This document shows, piece by piece, positions 26,535 through 36,144 of a DNA stretch of 55,960 nucleotides; the first letter of the stretch is position 1, and each line of letters begins with the position of its first letter. Location of the stretch: assembly GCA_013361525.1 (NCBI GenBank), contig JABFXY010000048.1, positions 1 through 55,960 of the forward strand. The letters run 5' to 3'. A model generated the notes under the pieces. The model did no database searches. It saw only the letters and a program-made list of their open reading frames with translations, and was not told the DNA's origin. The position numbers and the translations under genes were made by a program. The DNA is from Polyangiaceae bacterium. GTDB lineage: Bacteria; Myxococcota_A; Polyangia; Polyangiales; Polyangiaceae.

Positions 26535-29500
26535 TCAAGGCTCCGGCAAATCCGAAATGGGATGCTCGAAGGTCTTGATGAGTTGCCGATAGAGGTCGAT
26601 GGTGTCGACATATTTGGCGAGCTCGATCTCGGCACCGGCGTTCGCCGGATCGAGCTGCGGAGCACCATTGGCGTCCAGCGTGAGAAGCGGCTGTCCGTCG
26701 GCCTTCCAGATCGGGTCGCCGTTGTCGTCGCGCTCGACGATGTACGCGACGGTGACGAGGTGATTCGCCCACTCGAGGACGCGTGCGGCCGTTCCCTTTT
26801 GCACGTTACGACCGGAAACATCTTCGGTGCCGATCATGTGCGCCCGGTACAGGAGCCCCGATTTCGGATCGAAGAAACGATACGTCTCGGTCTCGGGCCA
26901 CTCCGGGTCGTCTTGGCTGAACGCGATGCGCGCATCGTGGACCCACTGCGTCGACCAGTTGGTCGGGAAGAACATCGTGCCCCAGACCATCGCGTTGATC
27001 TGCGTGTTCCACCCGTAGTTCGGGTCGACGAGCAGCGAGCCCGCCGGGCGTGAGCCGAGGTGCTCGGCGTGCCATTGCGGATACTCGAGCGTTATCGCCG
27101 GCGTATCGTCCGGGTTCGACGGCGGCGTCGCCCACGGCGCGTAGGTGCGGTAATCGCCCGTGAGCACGTTCGCAAAGAGGCGCCGAATCTGATTCGGATA
27201 CACCGTCGCGAAGTTCACGTTCTTGTAGCGGGAGTCGACGAAGTCTTCTTTCGAGTTCGAGATGAAGAAGTCGAACGCTTCGCCGAGGTAATACACGGCC
27301 CAGACTTTGTCGTAATAGGCACCGACCTGCGTTTGGTAGTCACCCCAGAAGTAGCCTTGTGAATAGTCGTAGTCGTTGTGCAGGTAGCGACCGTCGCCGA
27401 GGCCCACGGAGAAGTCGTAAAGGTAGACCTCCGGCAGGGGCGCCCAATCCGCGACGTAGACGTCTTCCTCTACGCCCCACGGCTGCACGCCACCGCAATA
27501 CGGTGCCCAGCAATAATAGCCGGGGTCCGGGCGGGTCAGGATTCGCGCAAACAGATCGAGCGCCATCGAGCTTCCGACGGCGAGCGGACCATACGCTCCG
27601 TCCGCGAGGAACTCTTCGGTCGGTGCCGTGGGGTCGCCGTCCAACACCGCGCCGAAGAAGAACGCCTTGGCGATCATCTGCAGGTTGTCCAGATAACGCG
27701 CCTGCACGCGCCAGGTGACGTCCCCCGAATTGAATTGCACACGATTGCGGCGGAACGAATCGAAGATGTATCGATTCTCGTAAGCAGCCTCGAGGAACGC
27801 GATCTGCTCGTAGGCGTCGGCACCCGCGTCGTTGGAGAACGACGGGACATTGCCGGAGTCCGCATATTCGTCGGACGAGAACATGTATCCGCGACGAACC
27901 CGGCCCGCGGGGTCGACGGCCTTCGAGTTCACGCCCCAGCTGAACTTCGCGTAATCCGGATCCGAAGCGAAGTCGCTCATGTCGCGGTAATCGACGACAT
28001 CCATCGGCGCGCCTGCGCACGACTTGCCGAGCACCGCGTCGGGGTCGTCGGTGTCGGTGCATTCACCGAGGACGTCGAACTCGCGCTGGTAGGTCGAATA
28101 GTGATGGTAGATGTACGGCTGTTCTACCGACACCGGCGGGAAATACATGACGCCGAAGAGGCCGGGGCTGACGGTGAACGCCGCGAGCTCGTACGCCTTC
28201 GCTTTGCCCGCGCCGCTGCCCGTCGTCGATACCCCCTCCCCGTTCCAGACGTCGACGAGCCCCGCATAACCGAAGCGGAGGGCCGCGCGGTCGTAGGTGC
28301 CGGCAACCAGCATGTCCTGGTTCTGGTCACCCGGATAATCCATCACGCTCGTCGTCGCGTAGCGGGAGAGGTTGTTCTCGACCTCGGCGTCGCTCATCGG
28401 GTCGCGGTAGCGAGGGCCGATGCAGCTCGCGCCGTCCGTTTCGCCGTCGACGCAATCCTCGGTAGCGGTGCCGTTGTTCGTTCGAAGTTGCCAGTAGCGT
28501 TTGTCGTAGTTGAGCGAGTCGAACGACGCGGCGAAGTTGTGCCTCAAGCCCATCGAATGGCCAATCTCGTGGGCCATGACGCCTTTGCTCGTCTCACGTC
28601 GGGCCCAGTCGTAAACCTGTTTGCGGTGCTCGTTGACCGCGTCGAGATCGGTCGGATCCGCGGGCGGCGGGAACAGCTTCTGCGCCACCTTCGCGAGGCC
28701 CAGGAGGTAATCGGGCGACGTCGCGTCGTAACGGCACGAATGCCGCGCCGCCGTCGCCAACGCGCGCGAACGTCGCTCCGCGCGACGGAATGCGGGGTTC
28801 ATCTTTCGGAACGGCGACGAGCGGCGAATCGCGTCGTCCGTCGGTACCGCCGTCGGATCGTAGCCGACCGCCTGCACCATCTCCGGCGTCGCGAGGGCAG
28901 CCTCGATCGGCGTATCGCGGAGCGCCGCGACGCGCGCCGCGAGCTCGGCATTGCCGGGGCCGAGCCGGCCTTGCTCGACGAGCCCCTCGAGCCTCTGCGC
29001 GTGGCGACCAGCCGGCGGCATATGGGCCTTCGGCTTTGCCATGTTGGCGAAATACGGCTCCATCACCGACGGGTCGTACGCGCCGAAGCGCGATGCGAGC
29101 TCCTGCGAATCCATGGCGAGGTATCGCTCGGCGCTTCCGCCCGGGCGGTTCGCTTCGATCCACGACGAGACGTTCTCCCCGCCGATGAAGTCCTCGGGCG
29201 ACATTTCACCATTCAAGAGCGCGAGGATGTCGACGAGGTTCGAGGCGGCGCGGTCGAGGACGTATGCCCATTGATTGACGCTGCCCGAGATCTTCTCGCC
29301 GGTGAGGACGTCCTCCGCATCCATCATGATGCCCCACGGCGACATCAGCTCGACGTCGTCGATGATGGTCATCATGTTGTACCGGAGGTCGCCGAGCCGC
29401 GGCGACGTTCCGGGCGCGCCGCACGCCTCGTGATCGTCCTCGGCGACGGGGTTGTGGCAGAGGACGAACACATCCGGCACCTCGGCGAGGGACTCGGTGC

Positions 29501-30833
29501 CTTTCGGCGGATCGTAGTCGTCGCTCCAATGTTCGGGCCAACCCATCTCGGCTTCGCAATTGGTCTCACCCGAGCGACGGCACTCGGCGAGACGCCCGGC
29601 GAGGATGGCGACGCGCATCGCGTGGTTCCACGCTTCGAGGGCCTCGGCCGTCCCCTCGTAGAGATCCGCGGGGAACTCTCGATTCACGTGCCAGGGGATG
29701 GCCTTGATGGTGCGGTCTCGAAGCGGGATCGTGCACTCGCCGACGACGGCGTCGCATTTCGATCCTCGACCGACGGAAGCACACTCGTCCTCCGTCCCGT
29801 CGGCGTCTTCGTCGCGATGAGGGTCGGCACCGGTGGGCGTCGTCTCGTCGCTATTGCACTCGACAGCGGGCTCCGCGTGCGAGCGCTCCCACAAGTTCCA
29901 GCGGGTCGCGAAGCGGTGCCATTCGTCGTCGACAACCCCGTAGCGCCGGTCGTAACCGAACCGGTCCCATGTGAAGTAGCCGAACATGTCCATCATCGTG
30001 CCGTCGATGGCGAGCGGCTCGTAATCGTGATCTTCGACGCGGCGGAACGATTGGCGGAGCGTGATCTCGCTCGGATTGCAATTGAGCGTCGGCCAGGATC
30101 CGATGAGCCAACAGGCGGGATAGGTGCCCCACTCGTCCTCGAGCGTCTCCGGCGAGGCGAGCGCTTTGTGCGTGACATCGAAGTACCCGTTTTCGGTGTC
30201 GAACACCGGTGCATCGGGGTGCGCCGGGTCGTTCACGTAATAGGCGACGGGGTCCCACGCGACTCCGTAATAGATGCCGAGCTGGGAGAGGGTATCGAGG
30301 TCGTACGCGTCGGTGACGAGGTTCCGCGACCAATCGACGCGGAAGTACTCGCGGTCGTTCCAAACGCGATCCGTCGTGTTCTCGACGACGACGTTCGTTT
30401 CTTCCCCGGTGGTCGGGTTGTAATCGCGCCGGATATCGAAATGGCTCTGGATCGCGAAGGCCGCGACGATCTGACCATCGGCCGTGCGGCGAACACCCTT
30501 ACCATCCGTGTTCTCGACGAGCTCGTAGGTGAGCCGAGCGATGAGCATCGACTCGGTTATCTCGAATCGCACGCGCGCGACCGGCTGCGCGTCGGAGCTC
30601 GTGAACAGGCCGTCCGCACCGGCCCCGGCGGCGACATCGACCACCGTATTGCGCATGTAGAACTCGGGGTCGTCGTCGGGATCGTCGAGGTCCCCGACGA
30701 AGAAGGCTTTCGAGAGCACATCCGCTTGGACACGGTTGATCGGCTCGCGCTCTTCGGCGCACGAGGCTCCGAGCATCGAGACGATTGCGAGACCCACCGA
30801 AGGAAGCACGCGAGACAGGAACGAGCGCACCAT
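26535..30833 (-). CDS. large secreted zinc metalloprotease (HExxHxxGLRH)
   Basis: The protein has 1432 residues. The N-terminus MVRSFLSRVLPSVGLAIVSMLGASC is a signal peptide, probably of lipoprotein type although the residue at -3 is Gly. The catalytic motif HEIGHSMGLRHN (755-766) followed by an SVMDYPG turn about 65 residues later is metzincin-like: three His ligands and a Met-turn. It resembles zinc-dependent proteases of the DUF4953/DUF5117 type. A MopE-like acidic stretch (ADPHRDEDADGTEDE) lies before residue 360. Flanking regions of about 700 residues on each side are Trp/Tyr-rich and unassigned. It probably degrades extracellular protein, fitting a predatory lifestyle. Confidence 0.88.
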   Translation of the reverse strand: MVRSFLSRVLPSVGLAIVSMLGASCAEEREPINRVQADVLSKAFFVGDLDDPDDDPEFYMRNTVVDVAAGAGADGLFTSSDAQPVARVRFEITESMLIARLTYELVENTDGKGVRRTADGQIVAAFAIQSHFDIRRDYNPTTGEETNVVVENTTDRVWNDREYFRVDWSRNLVTDAYDLDTLSQLGIYYGVAWDPVAYYVNDPAHPDAPVFDTENGYFDVTHKALASPETLEDEWGTYPACWLIGSWPTLNCNPSEITLRQSFRRVEDHDYEPLAIDGTMMDMFGYFTWDRFGYDRRYGVVDDEWHRFATRWNLWERSHAEPAVECNSDETTPTGADPHRDEDADGTEDECASVGRGSKCDAVVGECTIPLRDRTIKAIPWHVNREFPADLYEGTAEALEAWNHAMRVAILAGRLAECRRSGETNCEAEMGWPEHWSDDYDPPKGTESLAEVPDVFVLCHNPVAEDDHEACGAPGTSPRLGDLRYNMMTIIDDVELMSPWGIMMDAEDVLTGEKISGSVNQWAYVLDRAASNLVDILALLNGEMSPEDFIGGENVSSWIEANRPGGSAERYLAMDSQELASRFGAYDPSVMEPYFANMAKPKAHMPPAGRHAQRLEGLVEQGRLGPGNAELAARVAALRDTPIEAALATPEMVQAVGYDPTAVPTDDAIRRSSPFRKMNPAFRRAERRSRALATAARHSCRYDATSPDYLLGLAKVAQKLFPPPADPTDLDAVNEHRKQVYDWARRETSKGVMAHEIGHSMGLRHNFAASFDSLNYDKRYWQLRTNNGTATEDCVDGETDGASCIGPRYRDPMSDAEVENNLSRYATTSVMDYPGDQNQDMLVAGTYDRAALRFGYAGLVDVWNGEGVSTTGSGAGKAKAYELAAFTVSPGLFGVMYFPPVSVEQPYIYHHYSTYQREFDVLGECTDTDDPDAVLGKSCAGAPMDVVDYRDMSDFASDPDYAKFSWGVNSKAVDPAGRVRRGYMFSSDEYADSGNVPSFSNDAGADAYEQIAFLEAAYENRYIFDSFRRNRVQFNSGDVTWRVQARYLDNLQMIAKAFFFGAVLDGDPTAPTEEFLADGAYGPLAVGSSMALDLFARILTRPDPGYYCWAPYCGGVQPWGVEEDVYVADWAPLPEVYLYDFSVGLGDGRYLHNDYDYSQGYFWGDYQTQVGAYYDKVWAVYYLGEAFDFFISNSKEDFVDSRYKNVNFATVYPNQIRRLFANVLTGDYRTYAPWATPPSNPDDTPAITLEYPQWHAEHLGSRPAGSLLVDPNYGWNTQINAMVWGTMFFPTNWSTQWVHDARIAFSQDDPEWPETETYRFFDPKSGLLYRAHMIGTEDVSGRNVQKGTAARVLEWANHLVTVAYIVERDDNGDPIWKADGQPLLTLDANGAPQLDPANAGAEIELAKYVDTIDLYRQLIKTFEHPISDLPEP

Positions 30834-30958
30834 CGGCCTATCGTCTTCAAGGTCGCGTCTCGAGGGAACTCATTTTCGTGCAGAACGCGAAGCGAACCCC
30901 CAATGGGCACCCCACCGATGGGGTGTAAGGGGCGGGGCTCGCCCGCCGTTGTGTCGAG

Positions 30959-31534
30959 ATGCTCTCCGCCCTTATCTTTTTGGCAACATCGGGCCAGACG
31001 CCGGTCGCGGTCGATCCCGCACCACGCCCTCCTCTCGCCGTCGCGGTATCGGAGCCCGAGCTCCACAATCGCACCGCGGAGGAGCCAAAAATCGAACGGT
31101 CTCGAATCGGGGCCTGGTACGGCTGGCAAATCCTCCTGTCGAACGGCGCGGCCGACGCCTTGGCGGCGGTGGGATTTGCGCTTTGGAAGACGGATCGGGT
31201 CACCTCCTTGGGTTTCATCTTGGCCGGCATGGGCGGACGGCATTTCGGTACCCTCGGGATCCACGGAGCGCACGGCGAATGGGGCGCCGGCGGCTCGAGC
31301 ATGGCCGTGAATGCGCTTGCGACGATCGGCGGCTTCAATGCCTCCGTCGTCGCCGAGTTGGATCGGTGCCCGGACGACCCCCATCCGGGACTGATGGCGC
31401 TCGGATATTTCGGGATCGTCTCCGCGGCTTCGGCGGTGGACGCAGGCCTCTATGCCTTCGAGCGCGATCATGGCGAGACGCGGGTATCCGTGGTGCCAAT
31501 GGGGACGGGGGCCGCTATCGTGGGCTCGTTCTGA
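30959..31534 (+). CDS. small exported or membrane protein of unknown function
   Basis: The protein has 191 residues. It begins MLSALIFLATSGQTPVAVD, a short hydrophobic segment that may be a signal peptide. Three or four moderately hydrophobic, Gly/Ala-rich segments follow (WQILLSNGAADALAAVGFAL, LGFILAGMGG, AVNALATIGGFNAS, LGYFGIVSAASAVDAGL), suggesting a membrane protein. I do not recognise a family. It is divergent from the metalloprotease gene and 32 bp upstream of the next membrane protein gene, so the two are probably co-transcribed. Confidence 0.65.
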   Translation: MLSALIFLATSGQTPVAVDPAPRPPLAVAVSEPELHNRTAEEPKIERSRIGAWYGWQILLSNGAADALAAVGFALWKTDRVTSLGFILAGMGGRHFGTLGIHGAHGEWGAGGSSMAVNALATIGGFNASVVAELDRCPDDPHPGLMALGYFGIVSAASAVDAGLYAFERDHGETRVSVVPMGTGAAIVGSF

Positions 31535-31566
31535 AACGGCTCCGCCGATTTCAGGCTACCGAGCCC

Positions 31567-32430
31567 ATGGCCGACGATAGAAACCCCGATTCTCAGCAGG
31601 CGAGGTTCGTCATTCCGGGCCTCGCCGACCCGCTTCCCCCGGCCCAAGCCGAGGCAGCCCCGGCGCAGATTCCCGCCGAACCGGCGCCGGCCGTACCGCC
31701 CGCCATGGAAGCAGCAATGGAGGCGCCGGTGCCCGCTCCGGTCGCCGTGCCCCGAGCCGACCGCGCGCCGGACAGCACCGACGCCGTCACGGCCGCGATC
31801 AAAAGAAATCAACGGCGCGGAGCTTTGATTGCATTGGGGGTCGCAATCGTGTTGGCGCTGGGCGGCTTCGTATTGTGGCGCACGCAGCGCAGCCTTCTTC
31901 CGACGCCCGATGACCGAGCGATCGAGACGGTTCGCGAGGGCCTCGACGCTTTCGGCCACATACCGAAAGAGATGCGGCACGTCGCCGCCGCCGAGACGCT
32001 CGCCGAGTTCGAGAGCGAGCGATTGCCGAAGAGCCTGCGGACGATGCTGCTCGACGTCTCGGATGCGCGTTGGGGCGGCGGCACGATGGTCGTCGTCTTG
32101 TCCCCCATGGCGGACGGCAAGCTACGAGACGAGTGGGAGCGGGTCTGCGGTCGAGGGCCGCGTATCCTGGCCGATTTGGCCGAAATGAAGCCGCTCGAGC
32201 GCGGGGGATATCTCTACAAGAGATGCGATTGGGAGCGGTATCGCTTCCTCACGGAGGACGAAGCCGCAAAGGCGGACGCCGGCCTCCTCGTGCTCGCGTA
32301 CCTCATTTACGACCACCTCGAGGAAAACCGCGCATTGATGCCGGAGGAGACGGCGCTGCTACGTCATTTGACGGCGGACACCGCGCTCATCGTGTCGGTG
32401 CCGCCGTCTTTCGAGCGCCGCTTCGAATGA
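31567..32430 (+). CDS. single-pass membrane protein of unknown function
   Basis: The protein has 287 residues. Its N-terminal ~85 residues are Pro/Ala-rich (PAQAEAAPAQIPAEPAPA) and presumably cytoplasmic. One transmembrane helix follows (GALIALGVAIVLALGGFVLW, about 96-115), then a C-terminal domain of about 170 residues that would be periplasmic. This domain has two Cys (VCGRGP, YKRCDW) and several Trp. No family recognised. It follows the 191-residue gene by 32 bp and is convergent, 1 bp apart, with the IgGFc-binding lipoprotein gene. Confidence 0.7.
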   Translation: MADDRNPDSQQARFVIPGLADPLPPAQAEAAPAQIPAEPAPAVPPAMEAAMEAPVPAPVAVPRADRAPDSTDAVTAAIKRNQRRGALIALGVAIVLALGGFVLWRTQRSLLPTPDDRAIETVREGLDAFGHIPKEMRHVAAAETLAEFESERLPKSLRTMLLDVSDARWGGGTMVVVLSPMADGKLRDEWERVCGRGPRILADLAEMKPLERGGYLYKRCDWERYRFLTEDEAAKADAGLLVLAYLIYDHLEENRALMPEETALLRHLTADTALIVSVPPSFERRFE

Positions 32431-32431
32431 A

Positions 32432-34078
32432 TCATTCCGGCGGCGGGGGCGGCGGCGCGATGAGCTCGAGGTTCAGGCCGCCCGGATATTGGAAGCTCGT
32501 GTATTGCCCATAGCCCGACACCTGGATACCGACCGGCAACGTCGAGGTGAGGACGTGGGCGCCATTTCCCGTGTCGGCCAACGTGACGCGGGCGATGCCG
32601 AAGTCGCTCGAAATCGGCTCCGGCGAGGCGGTGATGGGGCTTCCGTCGAGCGTCACCTGTGCGCTCAGCGGCATCACGATGTCGACGTAGTTCACGTCGT
32701 AGTCGAACGGCGCGAGGAAAACGTATTTCGATCGGTATTGCTCGACCGCCGTCGCAATGCTCTGCGCCGGGTCACCGAGCGTGGAGCCCGTCGCCTCCGC
32801 GCCGACCTGGAAGAGCGCCACGGCGAACTCGTGATCGCCCGTGACCTCGAAGTTCTGACTCACCATTCCCATGTCCACGACTTGACCGGCGTTGATGGTG
32901 ACCGGCGCATTGCCCGGAGCGCCCGCGGAGTACGTGAGGGTCGTGCCATCGACGTTGCCGTAGATGCGGACGACATACGGCGCGGGGCCACCGTTCGCGT
33001 GGGAGGGCGCCGTCACGAAATAGTGCTTACCGAGGGTCTCGGCCGGCAACACACTTTCCTCGATATGGTCGCAGGCGCCGTATTCATCGGGGATGTTCAT
33101 GCAAGGCAGCCCGTGCACGACCTGAACCGGCTTGTCTGCTTGAACCAAAGAGCCCGAGAAGTCGCCGGTGGGGGAGCCGTAGAGTTGGACGACCTCACCA
33201 CGTTGGAGGGGGAAGGTCACGGTCTGCCCGGCGCTTGCCGCATTGACCCCACCGCCCGCGATCAGGTTGCCTTGCGGGCCGAGCGTCACCGTCACATTGG
33301 TGCTGTCTTCGGTGCCCGTGACGCTGACGGTGGAGCCGATATTGGCTAGCTGCCAGCCGTGATACCCGATGACGCGGTAATTGCCAGTCAGCGCAGGTGT
33401 CGGCAAAAGCAGCGATGCGTCGTTGGAATACGAGAAGCAATCCAGGAAGCAGCCGGCCGCAGGGCACGACGACCAATCCTTCCCGGGCGGCCCGCCCTGA
33501 GGGCCGTATTCGAGCGCGTTGAACTGATAGACCGTGACGGGTATCGAGCTCGTGAGGTGATAAGCGCCGCCGGTCGAGCGAACGCTCGCGTTGAGCGGGG
33601 TCGCCGAGCCGCATGCGTCGGCGTCGGGCCCTTTGAGCTCGGGAATCCAGGGGAGGTAAAGCGTGGCCGTCGAGTTCGGCGCCACGGTCGCAGTCGTCAC
33701 CGACCCGCCGTTGCGGTCGACCGTGACCTCAGCCGGCTGATCACCCGCGTTCGCGACGACGACCGCGAAGTCGAAGATCGACCACACGTTGTTCGCCGTG
33801 ACGGTCGGCCAGAACTCACAACCGAGGTAAGTCTTGGCGTTTTTGGCCTGCTCGCAGGTCTTGGGATCGCCGCCGACGGGTGCACCGCCGCCCTCGCTCC
33901 CGCCGCCGGTCATGAACTCGCCTGTCGAGCCCCCGGCATTGCCATTGCCCGATCCCGACCCGCCGCTGTTGTTGCCGCCGTCCTCCGTCGTATTGCCAGC
34001 ACCGCAATCGCCGCACCCGGCGAGGAGCAGGAAGGTGGAAAGGAAATATCGCGACCGGCCAGGAAGGAAGGAACGCAT
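32432..34078 (-). CDS. lipoprotein with IgGFc-binding N-terminal-type domain
   Basis: The protein has 548 residues. The signal ends in a good lipobox (LAGC, Cys about residue 22), followed by a Gly/Ser/Asn linker to about residue 70. The remaining ~470 residues match the bacterial IgGFc_binding domain: FAVVVANAGDQPAEVTVDR, VYQFNALEYG, YRVIGYHGW, VSVTGTEDSTNVTVTL, QTVTFPLQRGEVVQLYG. The family is common on myxobacterial surfaces and its true ligand is unknown. The C-terminus is a Pro run. It probably acts as a surface-exposed adhesin-like protein. Confidence 0.88.
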   Translation of the reverse strand: MRSFLPGRSRYFLSTFLLLAGCGDCGAGNTTEDGGNNSGGSGSGNGNAGGSTGEFMTGGGSEGGGAPVGGDPKTCEQAKNAKTYLGCEFWPTVTANNVWSIFDFAVVVANAGDQPAEVTVDRNGGSVTTATVAPNSTATLYLPWIPELKGPDADACGSATPLNASVRSTGGAYHLTSSIPVTVYQFNALEYGPQGGPPGKDWSSCPAAGCFLDCFSYSNDASLLLPTPALTGNYRVIGYHGWQLANIGSTVSVTGTEDSTNVTVTLGPQGNLIAGGGVNAASAGQTVTFPLQRGEVVQLYGSPTGDFSGSLVQADKPVQVVHGLPCMNIPDEYGACDHIEESVLPAETLGKHYFVTAPSHANGGPAPYVVRIYGNVDGTTLTYSAGAPGNAPVTINAGQVVDMGMVSQNFEVTGDHEFAVALFQVGAEATGSTLGDPAQSIATAVEQYRSKYVFLAPFDYDVNYVDIVMPLSAQVTLDGSPITASPEPISSDFGIARVTLADTGNGAHVLTSTLPVGIQVSGYGQYTSFQYPGGLNLELIAPPPPPPE

Positions 34079-34161
34079 GTCCTATTCTGGGGGAGAAGCG
34101 AGACGCTCCGCTACCCACAACGGACATCCGACGGCAGACATCCGCCAACTAAGTGCGCTGT

Positions 34162-34189
34162 CAGCATGGACATCGCGATATCCATGCTG
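34162..34189. terminator. 28-nt near-perfect palindrome downstream of the beta-barrel gene
   Basis: CAGCATGGA (34162-34170) pairs with TCCATGCTG (34181-34189), and the interior ATCGCGAT is itself palindromic; only one symmetric pair (C/A) mismatches. It starts 29 nt after the stop codon of the minus-strand porin-like gene and lies about 85 bp before the start of the IgGFc lipoprotein gene. A terminator or a regulator site is possible; no T-run follows. Confidence 0.45.
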
Positions 34190-34217
34190 CCGCAGATCCG
34201 CCTGTCAGGCCGAGGAC

Positions 34218-35975
34218 TTAGAGCGTGTACCGAGCGCGCGCGAACGTGAGCGACCCGCCGGCCGCGGGGTCGCCGAACTTCGTATAGGACTTGCCGATGT
34301 TGAAGAGCGCGCCGAGGCCGAGCTCGAGGCCGTTGCCGAAGTTGTAGGAGAACTCCGGGAAGATCGCGGCGGAGAAGCCCTCCGGGGTGAACCAGTCGAG
34401 CTTCCTTTCGACGCGCACGCCGTCGAGGACGGTGGATTCGATGTAGCCGCTCATCTCGAGGATCGCGAAGAGCCGCGCGAGCGCTTGGTCGTCGAGGAAC
34501 TTCACGTCCATGCCGATGACCCAATAGTCGCCCTGGCGCGGTCGCAGGATCTCGTGCGCGCATTGGCTGCCGTCCTGCGCGAGGGCGCAGGGAGCGAGCG
34601 TCGCGAGGTCGGCTCGATCGCCCACGGTGTCGCCGAGGCGCGGCGTTCGGCCCTCGAACATCCAATCACCCGCGCCGTACTCGTCGACGAAGCCGTGGAC
34701 CCACATCGTGTTGACGTAGAGGTGTTGCCCGAAGGTGTAGTCGAGGCCGAGCGTCCACTTCAAATAGGGCTGGTCGCTGACGACGAGCGGACGCTTGCCA
34801 CCCGGCTTGCCATCACCGTCGTAGTCGTATTCGCCTTCGGGGATCGAGAAGCCGCCGAGCGAGATCGCATCGTTGCTCAGGATCATTTCCGCCTCTTGCG
34901 GGACCACGAGCGCGCCCTCGAGTCGATAGCCGATGCCGCCGATGTTCGGATCGACCGCCTTGAACGGGTTGAACTCACCCGCGAGGTTCAGGCCGTAGAC
35001 GTGCATCTTCGGGAAATGGAGCGTCGTATCGGTGAGAAGCGCGCCGTTCGAGCAATTGCCCTTCTCGGTACAGATGGGCGTATCGCTCTGTCGAGTGTGG
35101 TTCTTGAGCGGTACGGGGAAGTCGGTGCGACCGTTGTAGTAGGACAGCGACCAATCCTGCTCCCCCACGGTGCCGCCCATCTTGAAGCCGACCTGCATGT
35201 TCTCGAATTCGGGCTCGGGCTGGATGACCGTCACGGTGTCGACGGCGGTCGGCGTCTTGAGCGCGCCGAGCGCGACCGAGCGCTCCGTGTTGATGCGCCA
35301 GCGAAGCTTGTCGTCGATGATCGGGATTCGATCGAGCGCCAGCAGCTGAAGCTGGGAGCTGACCGGTAGACGCGCGGCTTTGAAGAGCGGCACGAGGACG
35401 CCCTGGAGGCTGAACTCGTCGGTGACCCAGAAGTCGCCGCGAATCATGAAGTTGCCCTGCTGCTTGCCGAAGAGCAGCGGGTCGATGAGGTCCTCGGGGT
35501 TGAGGTTGTTCGTCGGGTTGAACTGATCGCCGACGCCCCATTGCACGATCTGTTGGCCGACGCGGATCTGGAACCCGTCGACGAGCAGATCCTTCACCTG
35601 GACGTAGAGCTCGTTGATGTCGATGCGGTAGGGCTGCAGCTGCTCGATCTCGGTGAGGCCTTCGAGACCGTCGATCTGGCTCTGGTAGCCGAAGAGGACG
35701 AGGTCGGCCTGAGCGACAGCGCGCAGATTCTCCCAGCCGACGGAGAGCTTGGTGCCGAGGATATTCTGATTGCGCTCGACGCCTTGCTCGAGCGTGCGCT
35801 TCGTGAACACATCGCCGAGCGACTCGTCCTCGAGCCGAAAGCGAAAGTCGCTCTCGATCTTGATCTGCTTCTCCCACTGCGGGCCGTCCTGCGCGGAGGC
35901 GACGGACGTGAACGAGGCGAGGCAAGCGAGCGGCGCAAGCGTAAACGCGAGCGTACGGAAGCGAGAACAGCGCAT
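34218..35975 (-). CDS. outer-membrane beta-barrel protein (DUF1302-like)
   Basis: The protein has 585 residues. The signal peptide MRCSRFRTLAFTLAPLACLASFTSVASAQ is cleaved after ASA. The mature protein is built of alternating aromatic and polar strands typical of barrels (IKIESDFRFRLEDES, VGWENLRAVAQADLVLFGY, QIRVGQQIVQWGVGDQFNPTN) and ends in an aromatic-containing strand, ARARYTL. The QxVxWGxxDxxNPxN pattern is typical of DUF1302-type porins that accompany RND/MMPL exporters. It is likely the outer-membrane component of the lipid-export locus with the LolA-like and MMPL genes upstream on the same strand. Confidence 0.82.
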   Translation of the reverse strand: MRCSRFRTLAFTLAPLACLASFTSVASAQDGPQWEKQIKIESDFRFRLEDESLGDVFTKRTLEQGVERNQNILGTKLSVGWENLRAVAQADLVLFGYQSQIDGLEGLTEIEQLQPYRIDINELYVQVKDLLVDGFQIRVGQQIVQWGVGDQFNPTNNLNPEDLIDPLLFGKQQGNFMIRGDFWVTDEFSLQGVLVPLFKAARLPVSSQLQLLALDRIPIIDDKLRWRINTERSVALGALKTPTAVDTVTVIQPEPEFENMQVGFKMGGTVGEQDWSLSYYNGRTDFPVPLKNHTRQSDTPICTEKGNCSNGALLTDTTLHFPKMHVYGLNLAGEFNPFKAVDPNIGGIGYRLEGALVVPQEAEMILSNDAISLGGFSIPEGEYDYDGDGKPGGKRPLVVSDQPYLKWTLGLDYTFGQHLYVNTMWVHGFVDEYGAGDWMFEGRTPRLGDTVGDRADLATLAPCALAQDGSQCAHEILRPRQGDYWVIGMDVKFLDDQALARLFAILEMSGYIESTVLDGVRVERKLDWFTPEGFSAAIFPEFSYNFGNGLELGLGALFNIGKSYTKFGDPAAGGSLTFARARYTL

Positions 35976-36144
35976 GTCTCGCGGAGGCTACCAAAACGAG
36001 CCACTACTTCGCGAATCTTGCGGTCCAACGGTCAACGGATCCAAACGAGCGAAGGCGCGAAGATCACTTCGCGCCTTCGTCGCCCGCCGAACCTCGGACC
36101 TTCGCGCCCCCTGAATCACGCCGCTCAGCGCGATGCGTCAGCTG

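Noticed and set aside
27378..31310. A 1310-codon plus-strand frame antisense to the metalloprotease gene
   Set aside because: It arises from GC-rich third positions of the real gene, has Arg/Val/His-rich composition with no domain, and the minus strand has a signal peptide and a zinc motif.
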